The position numbers were made by a program, and so were the translations under genes. The notes beneath the pieces are model-generated. The model did not search any database and was not told where the DNA came from. It saw only the letters and a program-made list of their open reading frames with translations. DNA of 10,301 bases, taken from NCBI GenBank assembly GCA_004356305.1, contig SMXJ01000055.1, positions 1 through 10,301 of the forward strand. Reading direction: 5' to 3'. Below are positions 1 through 7,101 of this stretch, in pieces (within the stretch, counting starts at the first letter, position 1; the number at the start of each line of letters is the position of its first letter). Origin of the DNA: Bacteroidota bacterium. GTDB taxonomy: Bacteria > Bacteroidota > Bacteroidia > Flavobacteriales > Flavobacteriaceae.

Positions 1-236
1 ACGCAGAGACAGTACGCAAATTTGAAAGTCCGGTTCGTGTGGGATTGTATGTATTTGCATTTGTGCTATTGGCGATACACCTGTGGCATGGATTTGCTTC
101 GTCTTTTCAAAGTGTTGGATTGAATAATAAATACTCTAAAATGTTGACCGTTTTCTCAAGAATCTTCGCGATTGTCATTCCTCTCGGTTTTATTTTCATC
201 GCCTTGTACCTGCACTTAAATCAACTTCCACACTAA
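1..236 (+). CDS. sdhC: Succinate dehydrogenase cytochrome b subunit, C-terminal part
   Basis: This is the last 78 codons (frame beginning at base 3) of the membrane anchor of complex II. The start lies upstream of the window. The protein holds heme b and passes electrons from the iron-sulfur subunit to quinone in the inner membrane. The visible part has a hydrophobic helix with the motif HLWHGF, whose histidines are of the kind that ligate heme in the b558-type family, then SxFQSVGLN, then a second hydrophobic helix ending in a short LNQLPH tail. The frame is open back to the window edge, so the GTG at 39 is an internal valine and not a start. The stop is 9 bp before sdhA, so the two genes are clearly cotranscribed. 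Identity rests on the motif plus the adjacent sdhA. Confidence 0.92.
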   Translation, partial: AETVRKFESPVRVGLYVFAFVLLAIHLWHGFASSFQSVGLNNKYSKMLTVFSRIFAIVIPLGFIFIALYLHLNQLPH

Positions 237-245
237 AACTATTCT

Positions 246-2261
246 ATGTCAATATTAGATTCCAAAATACCAGAAGGACCATTAGCCGATAAATGGACAA
301 ACCATAAAAATTACATCAATCTGGTGAACCCGGCAAACAAGCGTAATATCGACATAATTGTTGTAGGGACAGGACTTGCAGGAGGAAGTGCCGCAGCAAC
401 CTTGGCGGAACTGGGTTATAATGTTAAAACGTTTTGTTATCAAGATTCACCGCGTCGGGCACACTCGATCGCTGCTCAAGGCGGAATCAACGCCGCAAAA
501 AATTACCGGGGAGATGGTGATTCCAACTATCGTCTTTTCTATGACACAGTTAAAGGCGGAGATTATCGTTCTCGTGAAGCAAATGTTTATCGTTTGGCTG
601 AAGTTTCCGGGAACATCATTGACCAATGCGTGGCACAAGGAGTTCCTTTTGCAAGGGAATACGGAGGCACCTTGGACAACCGCTCCTTTGGAGGGGTGTT
701 GGTGTCAAGAACCTTCTATGCCAAAGGACAGACAGGACAACAATTATTATTGGGAGCCTATTCAGCGATGAATCGTCAAATTAACAGGGGAAAAATACGG
801 TCATTCAATCGACACGAGATGCTGGATATTGTACTGGTGGATGGAAAAGCCAGAGGTATCATTGCGCGCGACCTGATAACAGGAGAGATCCAAAGACATT
901 CGGCCCATGCTGTGGTATTGGCAACCGGCGGCTATGGAAATGTTTTCTTTCTCAGCACCAATGCCATGGGAAGTAATGTTACGGCATCCTGGAAGACACA
1001 CCGTAAAGGGGCATTTTTCGCCAACCCCTGTTATACACAAATTCACCCTACCTGTATCCCGGTTTCGGGGGAGCATCAATCTAAATTAACACTGATGTCG
1101 GAATCACTTAGGAATGATGGTCGGATATGGGTGCCCAAGAAAAAGGAAGATGCAATTGCCATTCGGGAAGGCAAAAAGAAACCTACCGAACTCACGGAAG
1201 AAGAAAGAGATTACTACCTGGAGCGTCGTTATCCGGCATTTGGAAATTTGGTGCCCCGTGATGTAGCTTCTCGTGCGGCAAAAGAACGATGTGATGCAGG
1301 ATTCGGTGTAAACAAAACGGGAGAAGCCGTATATCTTGATTTTGCTTCGGCCATAATGCGGTACGGAAAAGAAAAAGTGCTTACCGAACATATCGAGGAT
1401 CCTTCAGAAGAAGAAATAAAAAAATTAGGAGAAATTGTTATCGAAGACAAATATGGGAACTTGTTCCAGATGTATGAGAAGATAGTCGATCAAGACCCTT
1501 ACAAAACCCCTATGATGATCTATCCTGCGGTACATTATACAATGGGGGGTCTTTGGGTAGATTATAACTTACAAACCACAATTCCGGGATGTTACTCGAC
1601 CGGTGAGTCGAATTTTTCAGATCATGGAGCCAATCGTTTGGGGGCATCCGCGTTAATGCAGGGTTTGGCCGACGGGTATTTCGTTCTGCCATATACCATA
1701 GGAGATTATCTCTCTAAAGATATCAGGACAGGTAAGGTATCAACCGAAACGGTTGAGTTTGAACAGGCCGAAAAGGAGGTCAAAAACCATATCCAAAAAT
1801 TAATGGGAGGAGCCGGAGAACATTCGGTGGATTATTACCATAAGAAGTTGGGTAAGATCATGTGGAACAAATGCGGCATGTCCCGTAATGCCAGGGGCCT
1901 TTCAGAAGCCATTGATGAGATCGCTGTTTTGCGAAAAGATTTCTGGCAAAATGTAAAGGTGCCGGGTACGGCAGATAGTATGAACCCGGAATTGGAAAAA
2001 GCGGGTCGTGTTGCCGATTTTCTCGAACTCGGTGAATTGTTCGCAAAAGATGCTTTGCAGCGTAACGAATCTTGTGGAGGTCATTTTAGAGAAGAAAGTG
2101 TAGAGCAATCCGGCAAACAAAAGGGAGAAGCCCTTCGTGATGATGAAAGATTTAAATATGTTTCTGCCTGGGAATACAAAGGAGAGCCAAAGGACGCGCA
2201 ACTTCATAAAGAGGATTTGACATTTGAGAATATCGAGCTTAAAACAAGAAGTTATAAATAA
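246..2261 (+). CDS. sdhA: Succinate dehydrogenase / fumarate reductase flavoprotein subunit
   Basis: This is the catalytic FAD subunit of complex II (671 aa), oxidising succinate to fumarate on the cytoplasmic side of the inner membrane. The sequence shows a Rossmann FAD-binding motif GTGLAGG at residues 41-47 and the motif HSIAAQGGINAA starting at His73, the expected site of covalent FAD attachment. Substrate-site residues are present: His267 in QIHPT, Arg338 in PRDVASR (equivalent to the proton-shuttle arginine of the family), His430 in HYTMGG and Arg464 in HGANRLGAS. A C-terminal domain carries SCGGHFREES near residue 610. Length and motifs are normal, with no sign of damage. The ATG at 246 follows sdhC by 9 bp and has no Shine-Dalgarno sequence, as is usual for Bacteroidota. 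Downstream, the cognate sdhB is displaced by a 475-bp insert. Confidence 0.97.
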   Translation: MSILDSKIPEGPLADKWTNHKNYINLVNPANKRNIDIIVVGTGLAGGSAAATLAELGYNVKTFCYQDSPRRAHSIAAQGGINAAKNYRGDGDSNYRLFYDTVKGGDYRSREANVYRLAEVSGNIIDQCVAQGVPFAREYGGTLDNRSFGGVLVSRTFYAKGQTGQQLLLGAYSAMNRQINRGKIRSFNRHEMLDIVLVDGKARGIIARDLITGEIQRHSAHAVVLATGGYGNVFFLSTNAMGSNVTASWKTHRKGAFFANPCYTQIHPTCIPVSGEHQSKLTLMSESLRNDGRIWVPKKKEDAIAIREGKKKPTELTEEERDYYLERRYPAFGNLVPRDVASRAAKERCDAGFGVNKTGEAVYLDFASAIMRYGKEKVLTEHIEDPSEEEIKKLGEIVIEDKYGNLFQMYEKIVDQDPYKTPMMIYPAVHYTMGGLWVDYNLQTTIPGCYSTGESNFSDHGANRLGASALMQGLADGYFVLPYTIGDYLSKDIRTGKVSTETVEFEQAEKEVKNHIQKLMGGAGEHSVDYYHKKLGKIMWNKCGMSRNARGLSEAIDEIAVLRKDFWQNVKVPGTADSMNPELEKAGRVADFLELGELFAKDALQRNESCGGHFREESVEQSGKQKGEALRDDERFKYVSAWEYKGEPKDAQLHKEDLTFENIELKTRSYK

Positions 2262-2269
2262 ATTCTCGA

Positions 2270-2301
2270 GTTAATGGGTTATTGGGTTAATAAGTTATTT
2301 T
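2270..2301 (+). repeat. Left GTTA array, four 8-bp units
   Basis: Four consecutive 8-bp units read GTTAATGG, GTTATTGG, GTTAATAA and GTTATTTT. Each starts with GTTA, giving a strict 8-bp period. The array begins 9 bp after the sdhA stop codon and ends 23 bp before the four-helix-bundle start codon. The third and fourth bases of the motif are invariant while the second half of each unit drifts. Confidence 0.7.
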
Positions 2302-2324
2302 TCAGAGCAAGTTGAATTATTAAT

Positions 2325-2698
2325 ATGGGAAGTTTTCAATCTTTTGAAGAATTAGCCTGCTGGAAGCAAGCAAGGGTTCTTCGGAATTTTATAAAGGAAA
2401 AAATAATTAAAACTTACCAAGTGATGAAAAATTCGAATTGGTTTCCCAAATAAGAAGATCATCACGTTCCATTGGAAATAATATTTCTGAAGGTTTCGGA
2501 AGGTATCACTTTCAAGAGAATATTCAGTTTTGTAGAATAGCACGAGGTTCTCTAAATGAAACATTGGATCATGGAATAATAGCATTTGATGAAGGTTATA
2601 TTTCAGAAGAGAAATTAAAGGAATTACGCGAAATTCATGATAAGACATTGCGTATATTAAACGGATATATCAAATATCTTCAAAACTGTAAAAAATAG
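2325..2698 (+). pseudogene. Four-helix-bundle protein (S23 / 23S rRNA intervening-sequence protein family), frameshifted
   Basis: An ATG at 2325 opens a frame giving about 29 residues that begin MGSFQSFEELACWKQARVL, a typical family start, and ending in FIKEKIIK. That frame then meets a stop at 2451-2453. The rest of the family pattern continues from about 2411 in another frame: LPSDEKFELVSQIRRSSRS, then NNISEGFGRYHF, FCRIARGSL, LDHGIIAFDEGYIS and LRILNGYIKYL, ending with TAG at 2696-2698. The downstream frame is closed by TAA at 2408-2410, so the shift must lie between 2409 and 2450. Homology places it at 2409-2414, consistent with one missing base, perhaps one A of the AAAA run. Repaired, the protein would be about 124 aa, normal for this small alpha-helical family (relatives include the Avd accessory protein of diversity-generating retroelements). 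The cellular role of the free-standing members is not established. A sequencing error is possible. Confidence 0.85.
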
Positions 2699-2706
2699 GA
2701 GCTAAA

Positions 2707-2730
2707 CTAGTAACTGAGTAACACAATAAC
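2707..2730 (-). repeat. Right GTTA array, three 8-bp units, inverted
   Basis: Read on the minus strand, three consecutive 8-bp units are GTTATTGT, GTTACTCA and GTTACTAG, with the same 8-bp period as the left array. The array lies 8 bp after the four-helix-bundle stop and 6 bp before the sdhB start. It is therefore the immediate leader of sdhB and could affect sdhB translation if it pairs with the left array in the mRNA. Confidence 0.68.
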
Positions 2731-2736
2731 CACATA

Positions 2737-3483
2737 ATGAAATTAACACTCAAAATATGGCGTCAAGAAAACGCCGAGGCTAAAGGTAGTTTGATCACCT
2801 ATCCCATAGACGGGATAGAGGGAGATATGTCGTTCTTGGAAATGTTGGATGTTTTAAATGAACAACTGATCAATAAGGGCGATGATCCTGTTGTTTTCGA
2901 TCACGATTGTCGCGAAGGGATTTGCGGATCCTGTTCTCTTCAGATCAATGGCGAAGCACATGGTCCGGATCATTTGGTGACTACCTGTCAGTTGCATATG
3001 CGTAAATTTAAAGATGGAGATACTATTGTTATTGAACCCTTTAGAGCCAGGGCATTTCCTTTGATCAGGGATTTGATGGTGGACCGTAGTTCCTTTGAGC
3101 GAATTCAACAAGCGGGAGGATATATTTCGGTGAATACCTCGGGGCATACCATAGATGCTAATGCCATACTTATAAATAAAGAAGATGCAGATGCTTCGTT
3201 CAATGCTGCCATCTGTATTGGGTGCGGAGCTTGTGTAGCCGCCTGTAAAAACGCGAGTGCAATGCTGTTTACGGCAGCTAAGGTAAGTCAGTTCGCTTTA
3301 TTACCCCAAGGCAGGGTAGAAGCTACGAACCGTGTATTAAATATGGTGGAACAAATGGATAAAGAGGGCTTTGGTAATTGCACCAATACAGGAGCTTGTG
3401 AAGTTCAATGCCCCAAGGGGATTTCACTCGAATATATCGCCAGAATGAACAGGGAGTATTTGACGGCTAGTCTGAAAGGATAA
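2737..3483 (+). CDS. sdhB: Succinate dehydrogenase / fumarate reductase iron-sulfur subunit
   Basis: This is the electron-transfer subunit of complex II (248 aa), carrying electrons from FAD in SdhA to heme and quinone in SdhC through three iron-sulfur clusters. The N-terminal ferredoxin-like domain has CREGICGSC with Cys58, Cys63 and Cys66, and a fourth ligand Cys84 ([2Fe-2S]). The C-terminal domain has CIGCGACVAAC (Cys160, 163, 166, 170) and CTNTGACEVQCPKG (Cys215, 221, 225). By family pattern Cys160/163/166/225 bind [4Fe-4S] and Cys170/215/221 bind [3Fe-4S]. The 17-residue gap from Cys66 to Cys84 is longer than the 11 seen in the E. coli type and fits the Bacteroidota type. All ligands are intact, so the gene looks functional despite the upstream insert. 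It presumably depends on transcription reading through that insert. It converges on the histidine kinase gene with an 18-bp gap. Confidence 0.97.
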   Translation: MKLTLKIWRQENAEAKGSLITYPIDGIEGDMSFLEMLDVLNEQLINKGDDPVVFDHDCREGICGSCSLQINGEAHGPDHLVTTCQLHMRKFKDGDTIVIEPFRARAFPLIRDLMVDRSSFERIQQAGGYISVNTSGHTIDANAILINKEDADASFNAAICIGCGACVAACKNASAMLFTAAKVSQFALLPQGRVEATNRVLNMVEQMDKEGFGNCTNTGACEVQCPKGISLEYIARMNREYLTASLKG

Positions 3484-3501
3484 GTGTCACCAGAATAATA
3501 A

Positions 3502-5754
3502 TTACATTGCTTTTCTGTCTTTTCCGGAGACTAATGCGATTTCTTTTCCGTTGATATTTTTAAGAATAGTTTGTATAAATTTTGTGACATCATATGGTTT
3601 TACAATGATGTCGTTCATCCCGGTCTGGTAGATTTCGTTTCGCACTTCTTCGATCTCTACCGCAGTTAATGCGAGAATAGGTATAGAGGGATCAAATGTT
3701 CTGATTTCTTGTGTAGCTTCAAAGCCGTTTTTAAGTGGCATATTCAGATCCATTAAAATAAGATCGTATTTTTCTTTTTTGGCAAAACGCACCGCTTCGA
3801 TCCCGTTTTCCGCTATCGTGCAGATGATCCCATTCTGTTCCAATATTCTTTTTGTTACGATTTGGTTGATCCGGTTATCTTCAACTATTAATACTTTTTT
3901 GTCTTTCAGTAAATTGGTATCGAAAGAAGTGACTTCTTCTTGCTTTTTAGACTTCTGCAATACTTCATAGGAGAGATTAAAAGAGAAGGTAGATCCCTTG
4001 CCCAGCTCACTTTGTAATGTTATGTCTGAATTGGACTGATCTAGTAACTTTTTAACAATTGGCAATCCTAAACCGGTACCTTGATAATTGTATTTATTCG
4101 ATTCCAATTGAGAAAACTCATCAAATATCTCGGAGAATTTATCCCTGGCTATACCTATTCCGGTGTCTTGAACTGAAAATTTTATGGTGGTTCTGTTAGG
4201 GCTATCGGTAATGGGGACAGCTTTAATATAAATAGTTCCGTTTTCGGTAAACTTGCATGCGTTTCCAACCAGGTTCATCAGCAATTGCGAAAGCAGTATG
4301 GAATTTCCTTTCAATAATTTTGGAACATCCTCGGAAATAATGATCTGCATCTTATTATTGTTCTGATCTTTCATATATTCAAATGAGGTTGAAATGCTTT
4401 CAAATAACTCTTTTAGATCAAAGGCGCTGCTCTCATCCTCTAAATTAGTAGAATCTATTTTGTTGATCAGAAGTAAATCATTGATAAGTGCCATTAGATA
4501 GTCTGCCGAGAACTTCAATGATTTTAGATCTTCTTTATGATTTTTTAACGCCTCATTTTCAAGTAGAATAGTGCTCATGCCTATCACCCCGTATAACGGA
4601 GTTCGTAATTCATGACTCACCGTTGAAAAGAACTTACTTTTTGCCTTGGCTAGTTTTTCCGTTTGTTTTTTTGCCTTGAGGTATTCCAGATTCTTTTGCC
4701 TTAGAAGTTGCACTAATTTTTTTCTCTTTCTGAAGGCGAACAAAAAAGCCAGAAATAGGATCAAGGCACAAATAGAGAACACGATTAGAATGATATTGAG
4801 ACGGTTTTTGCTTGTCACGATTTTGGCCTGTAGCTCATTTTTCAGTTCCGCCGCTTGTATATCTTTTCTGTACTCTGCTACCTGAAACTTGGTAGATACA
4901 ACTTCCACTTTAGCCGATATCATATTCTGAAGGTCTTCTTCAAAATAGATTTCATATTTCTTTCGTGCTTCATACGCCTCGGCATAACGTCCTTGAAGAA
5001 AGAGACTCTCACTATAGGATTCGTAAATGGATCGTAATTCAACTCCGAGATTTTCTCTTTCGGCAGCCTCTATGGCTCTGGTTAAATAGATATCTGCCAT
5101 TTCATAGTTTTGCTTGGCCAAATAATACTCTCCAAAAAGACTTTCTATCCCGATGCTATATGAAACATGATTGTTAAAATCTCGTAATTTTTTAGCCTTG
5201 ATCAAATGCAGGAATGCTTTGGAATATTCTTCGGCCTTTAAGGCGGTAATGATGGTGTTATAGTGTGCTTTGGCGAGACCCGCCGAATCCTTTATCTGTT
5301 TAAAAAGTGAAATGGATTTATCGTGGTATACGAGCGCCGTCTTATGATCGTTTTTAAGAACAGAATACAGGTTAGCCAGATCCATATAAGTCACCGCAGT
5401 AGCAGTGTCGTTTTTCGAAATTTTAGCGAATCTTTCAGATTTCTCAAAGTTCTCCTCGGCTAATAATGTATCATTCATCGCAAGATAGTCGTATCCTAAA
5501 TGACGATACCCTCTATGGATGTTATAACTATCATTTGCCGCGAGGGCCTTTTTTAAAAGAAGAATGTTAACCTCCAAAGATTTTTTATAGTTTCCTTCAA
5601 AATAGTATGTATTTGAAGAATCTATTAATTTTTGAAAACTTTCAGGTAAAACTTGTTGAATAGAATAAGTATGATCTATAGGGGCTTCAATTTCCTGAGC
5701 AACAGTAGAAAAGTAGGTCAAAACAGGCAACAAGAAATAATAGAGTCGTATCAT
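3502..5754 (-). CDS. Hybrid sensor histidine kinase with exported TPR-like sensor domain
   Basis: A 750-aa two-component protein. Residues 1-19 form a hydrophobic Sec-type signal peptide (cleavage probably near VAQ-EIEAP). Residues 35-290 are helical, with TPR-like pairs such as YFEGNYKKSLEVNILLLKKA and NYEMADIYLTRAIEAAE, and are predicted to lie in the periplasm. A linker coil leads to a single transmembrane helix at 319-341 followed by a basic RKRKK stop-transfer. The cytoplasmic part has a HisKA domain with phospho-acceptor His381 in SHELRTP and an ATPase domain with N-box Asn494/Asn498, DTGIGIA at 530-536, an F-box and GTGLGL at 559-564. It ends in a receiver domain with acidic Glu625/Asp626, phospho-acceptor Asp669, Thr697 and Lys719. 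All catalytic residues are present. No DNA-binding output or Hpt domain is seen and no regulator gene adjoins it, so its partner is unknown. The ligand cannot be inferred. Confidence 0.93.
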   Translation of the reverse strand: MIRLYYFLLPVLTYFSTVAQEIEAPIDHTYSIQQVLPESFQKLIDSSNTYYFEGNYKKSLEVNILLLKKALAANDSYNIHRGYRHLGYDYLAMNDTLLAEENFEKSERFAKISKNDTATAVTYMDLANLYSVLKNDHKTALVYHDKSISLFKQIKDSAGLAKAHYNTIITALKAEEYSKAFLHLIKAKKLRDFNNHVSYSIGIESLFGEYYLAKQNYEMADIYLTRAIEAAERENLGVELRSIYESYSESLFLQGRYAEAYEARKKYEIYFEEDLQNMISAKVEVVSTKFQVAEYRKDIQAAELKNELQAKIVTSKNRLNIILIVFSICALILFLAFLFAFRKRKKLVQLLRQKNLEYLKAKKQTEKLAKAKSKFFSTVSHELRTPLYGVIGMSTILLENEALKNHKEDLKSLKFSADYLMALINDLLLINKIDSTNLEDESSAFDLKELFESISTSFEYMKDQNNNKMQIIISEDVPKLLKGNSILLSQLLMNLVGNACKFTENGTIYIKAVPITDSPNRTTIKFSVQDTGIGIARDKFSEIFDEFSQLESNKYNYQGTGLGLPIVKKLLDQSNSDITLQSELGKGSTFSFNLSYEVLQKSKKQEEVTSFDTNLLKDKKVLIVEDNRINQIVTKRILEQNGIICTIAENGIEAVRFAKKEKYDLILMDLNMPLKNGFEATQEIRTFDPSIPILALTAVEIEEVRNEIYQTGMNDIIVKPYDVTKFIQTILKNINGKEIALVSGKDRKAM

Positions 5755-5828
5755 TTCTGAGGATCATAATTTGGGTTAATGGGGGAACAATGTACACATT
5801 TTGAATTAATTGTAGGAAATTTACCACA

Positions 5829-5859
5829 TTTGAGATTTGAAACAATAAGATTACTTTTA
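5829..5859 (+). promoter_or_regulatory. Candidate Bacteroidota-type promoter for the aminotransferase operon
   Basis: TTTG at 5829-5832 is followed by 19 bp and then TACTTTTA at 5852-5859. This is close to the Bacteroidota housekeeping consensus TTTG-N19ish-TAnnTTTG. The -7 box ends 4 bp before the ATG at 5864, so transcription from it would start at or next to the start codon and give a leaderless or nearly leaderless mRNA. It lies in the 109-bp gap between the divergent kinase and aminotransferase genes. I found no convincing equivalent for the kinase on the minus strand. The call rests on motif match only. Confidence 0.42.
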
Positions 5860-5863
5860 CAAA

Positions 5864-7000
5864 ATGAATTCTAAACTCCCTGATGTCGGCACCTCCATTT
5901 TTTCAATAATGAGCAAAATGGCGTCAGATCATAACGCTATTAACCTATCGCAGGGCTTTCCAAATTTTGAAAGCGACCCTTTGCTTATAGATTTAGTGTC
6001 GGAAGCCATGAGGAGTGGCTATAATCAATATGCCCCCATGCCTGGGGATATGGGGTTGAGGGTTGAAATTTCGGAAAAAATAAAAAAACTGCATAATAAA
6101 TCGTACGATCCTGAGACCGAAATAACCATAACTGCCGGTGCTACTCAGGCCATTTTTACAGCGATAGCTGCCACCGTATTTAAAGGAGATGAGGTCATTA
6201 TTTTTACACCTGCCTACGATTGCTACGAACCTGCCATCCAATTGTTTGGGGGAATCCCGGTCGCTGTTCAATTAAAGGCCCCTTTGTATGCTCCGGATTG
6301 GGACGAGGTCGCTGCCAGGGTCTCTTCCAAAACGAGAATGATAATGATAAATAGTCCGCATAATCCCAGTGGGATGTTGTTTTCTGAAAACGATATGCTT
6401 CAACTTCAGAACCTCGTGGTGAAACACGATCTTTTGGTCATTAGTGATGAGGTGTATGAGCATATTATTTTCGACGGAAATATCCACCAGAGTGCCGCGA
6501 AATTTGAGGCGCTATCTGGGCGCACTTTTATAACAGCTTCTTTTGGGAAAACCGTTCACAATACGGGATGGAAAATGGGTTACTGTGTTGCTCCTGCACC
6601 CTTGATGACCGAATTTAAAAAAGTCCATCAATACAACGTCTTTTGTGTCAATAATCCGATACAAAAGGCCCTGGCACAGTACTTGAAAAACCCTGAAACA
6701 TATTTGGGTCTTTCCAAATTTTATCAGGAAAAACGAGATTATTTTTTAAGGCTTCTAAAAAAATCCCGTTTCAAGATCATTCCGGCGAAGGGCACCTATT
6801 TTCAGCTATTGGATTTTTCAGAAATCTCGGAAGAAGACGATATTACCTTCGCCGAACGCCTGACCAAAGAAGAGGGGATCGCCACCATTCCGACTTCCGT
6901 ATTCAATACAAACAAAGAAGACTTTAAGCAAATAAGGGTTTGCTTTGCGAAAACGGAAGATACACTGAAAGACGCTGCTGGAATTCTGAACAAGATTTAA
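5864..7000 (+). CDS. PLP-dependent methionine/glutamine-type aminotransferase (YbdL-like)
   Basis: A fold-type I aminotransferase of 378 aa, cytoplasmic. Close family features are INLSQGFPNFESDPLL near the N-terminus, the GYNQYAPMPG segment at 52-61, NSPHNPSG with Asn167, SDEVYEH with Asp195 and Tyr198, and SFGKTVHNTGWKMGY with the Schiff-base lysine Lys229. These are followed by CVAPAPLM and KVHQYNVF, and by Arg358 in QIRVCFAKTED, the expected carboxylate-binding arginine. This pattern matches E. coli YbdL, which uses methionine, glutamine and aromatic amino acids with keto-acid acceptors. Kynurenine/glutamine transaminase activity is a plausible alternative within the same subgroup. It is the first gene of a plus-strand run ending in an omega-amidase-like nitrilase, which supports a role in re-aminating the methionine keto acid with glutamine. 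The ATG at 5864 is followed directly by the conserved N-terminus. Confidence 0.92.
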   Translation: MNSKLPDVGTSIFSIMSKMASDHNAINLSQGFPNFESDPLLIDLVSEAMRSGYNQYAPMPGDMGLRVEISEKIKKLHNKSYDPETEITITAGATQAIFTAIAATVFKGDEVIIFTPAYDCYEPAIQLFGGIPVAVQLKAPLYAPDWDEVAARVSSKTRMIMINSPHNPSGMLFSENDMLQLQNLVVKHDLLVISDEVYEHIIFDGNIHQSAAKFEALSGRTFITASFGKTVHNTGWKMGYCVAPAPLMTEFKKVHQYNVFCVNNPIQKALAQYLKNPETYLGLSKFYQEKRDYFLRLLKKSRFKIIPAKGTYFQLLDFSEISEEDDITFAERLTKEEGIATIPTSVFNTNKEDFKQIRVCFAKTEDTLKDAAGILNKI

Positions 7001-7069
7001 TTTCTGTCTCAAAGTGAATGTGTTAAGTGCAATACATCTGTCTCTAACCTTATTTTTACACTTATTATT

Positions 7070-7101
7070 TTTGTTGATATAAAAGCGGAATGGTACTTTT
7101 A
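7070..7101 (+). promoter_or_regulatory. Candidate promoter upstream of the ankyrin-repeat gene
   Basis: TTTG at 7070-7073, a 20-bp spacer and TACTTTTA at 7094-7101 match the Bacteroidota promoter layout. The -7 octamer is identical to that proposed upstream of the aminotransferase. It would place transcription start roughly 20-25 bp before the ATG at 7130 and allow the ankyrin and nitrilase genes to be expressed separately from the aminotransferase. It overlaps a hairpin (7082-7113), so the octamer may be shaped by that palindrome and not by promoter function. Confidence 0.35.

Larger units (their letters stand above)
2270..2730. mobile_element. Cassette-like insert between sdhA and sdhB (four-helix-bundle gene flanked by inverted GTTA arrays)
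   Basis: The stretch separating sdhA from sdhB holds a frameshifted four-helix-bundle gene bounded by two arrays of 8-bp units beginning GTTA. The left array is on the plus strand and the right array on the minus strand. The core of the arrays, 2277-2297 and 2711-2731, is an imperfect inverted repeat with 18 of 21 positions complementary. No transposase, integrase or target-site duplication is visible. Calling this a mobile or acquired cassette is therefore an inference from the structure and from its position inside an operon where sdhA and sdhB are normally close together. The arrays could instead be non-mobile sequence that spread with this gene family. The boundaries given are those of the arrays. 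Confidence 0.5.

Noticed and set aside
1902..2207. Antisense open frame of about 100 codons within sdhA, and similar long antisense frames within other genes
   Set aside because: They lie wholly inside well-supported coding genes, show no recognisable protein pattern and are shadows of codon usage.
2394..2410. Programmed -1 frameshift at the A6 run 2398-2403 in the four-helix-bundle gene
   Set aside because: A -1 slip at that run enters a frame that stops at TAA 2408-2410, so it cannot produce the fused protein.
2438..2698. Separate 86-aa gene starting at TTG 2438
   Set aside because: The TTG is an internal leucine codon in the conserved segment FELVSQIRR. The family pattern extends upstream in the same frame to about 2411 and then into the other frame, so this is the tail of the frameshifted gene, not a gene of its own.
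3484..3501. Terminator between sdhB and the convergent kinase gene
   Set aside because: The 18-bp gap contains no inverted repeat and no T-run, and I saw none in the adjoining gene ends.
5771..5784. TTGGGTTAAT at 5771-5780, identical to ten bases of the left GTTA array, as a solo copy of the element end
   Set aside because: Only one GTTA unit is present, there is no 8-bp periodicity and no inverted partner nearby; a ten-base match in AT-rich sequence can be chance.
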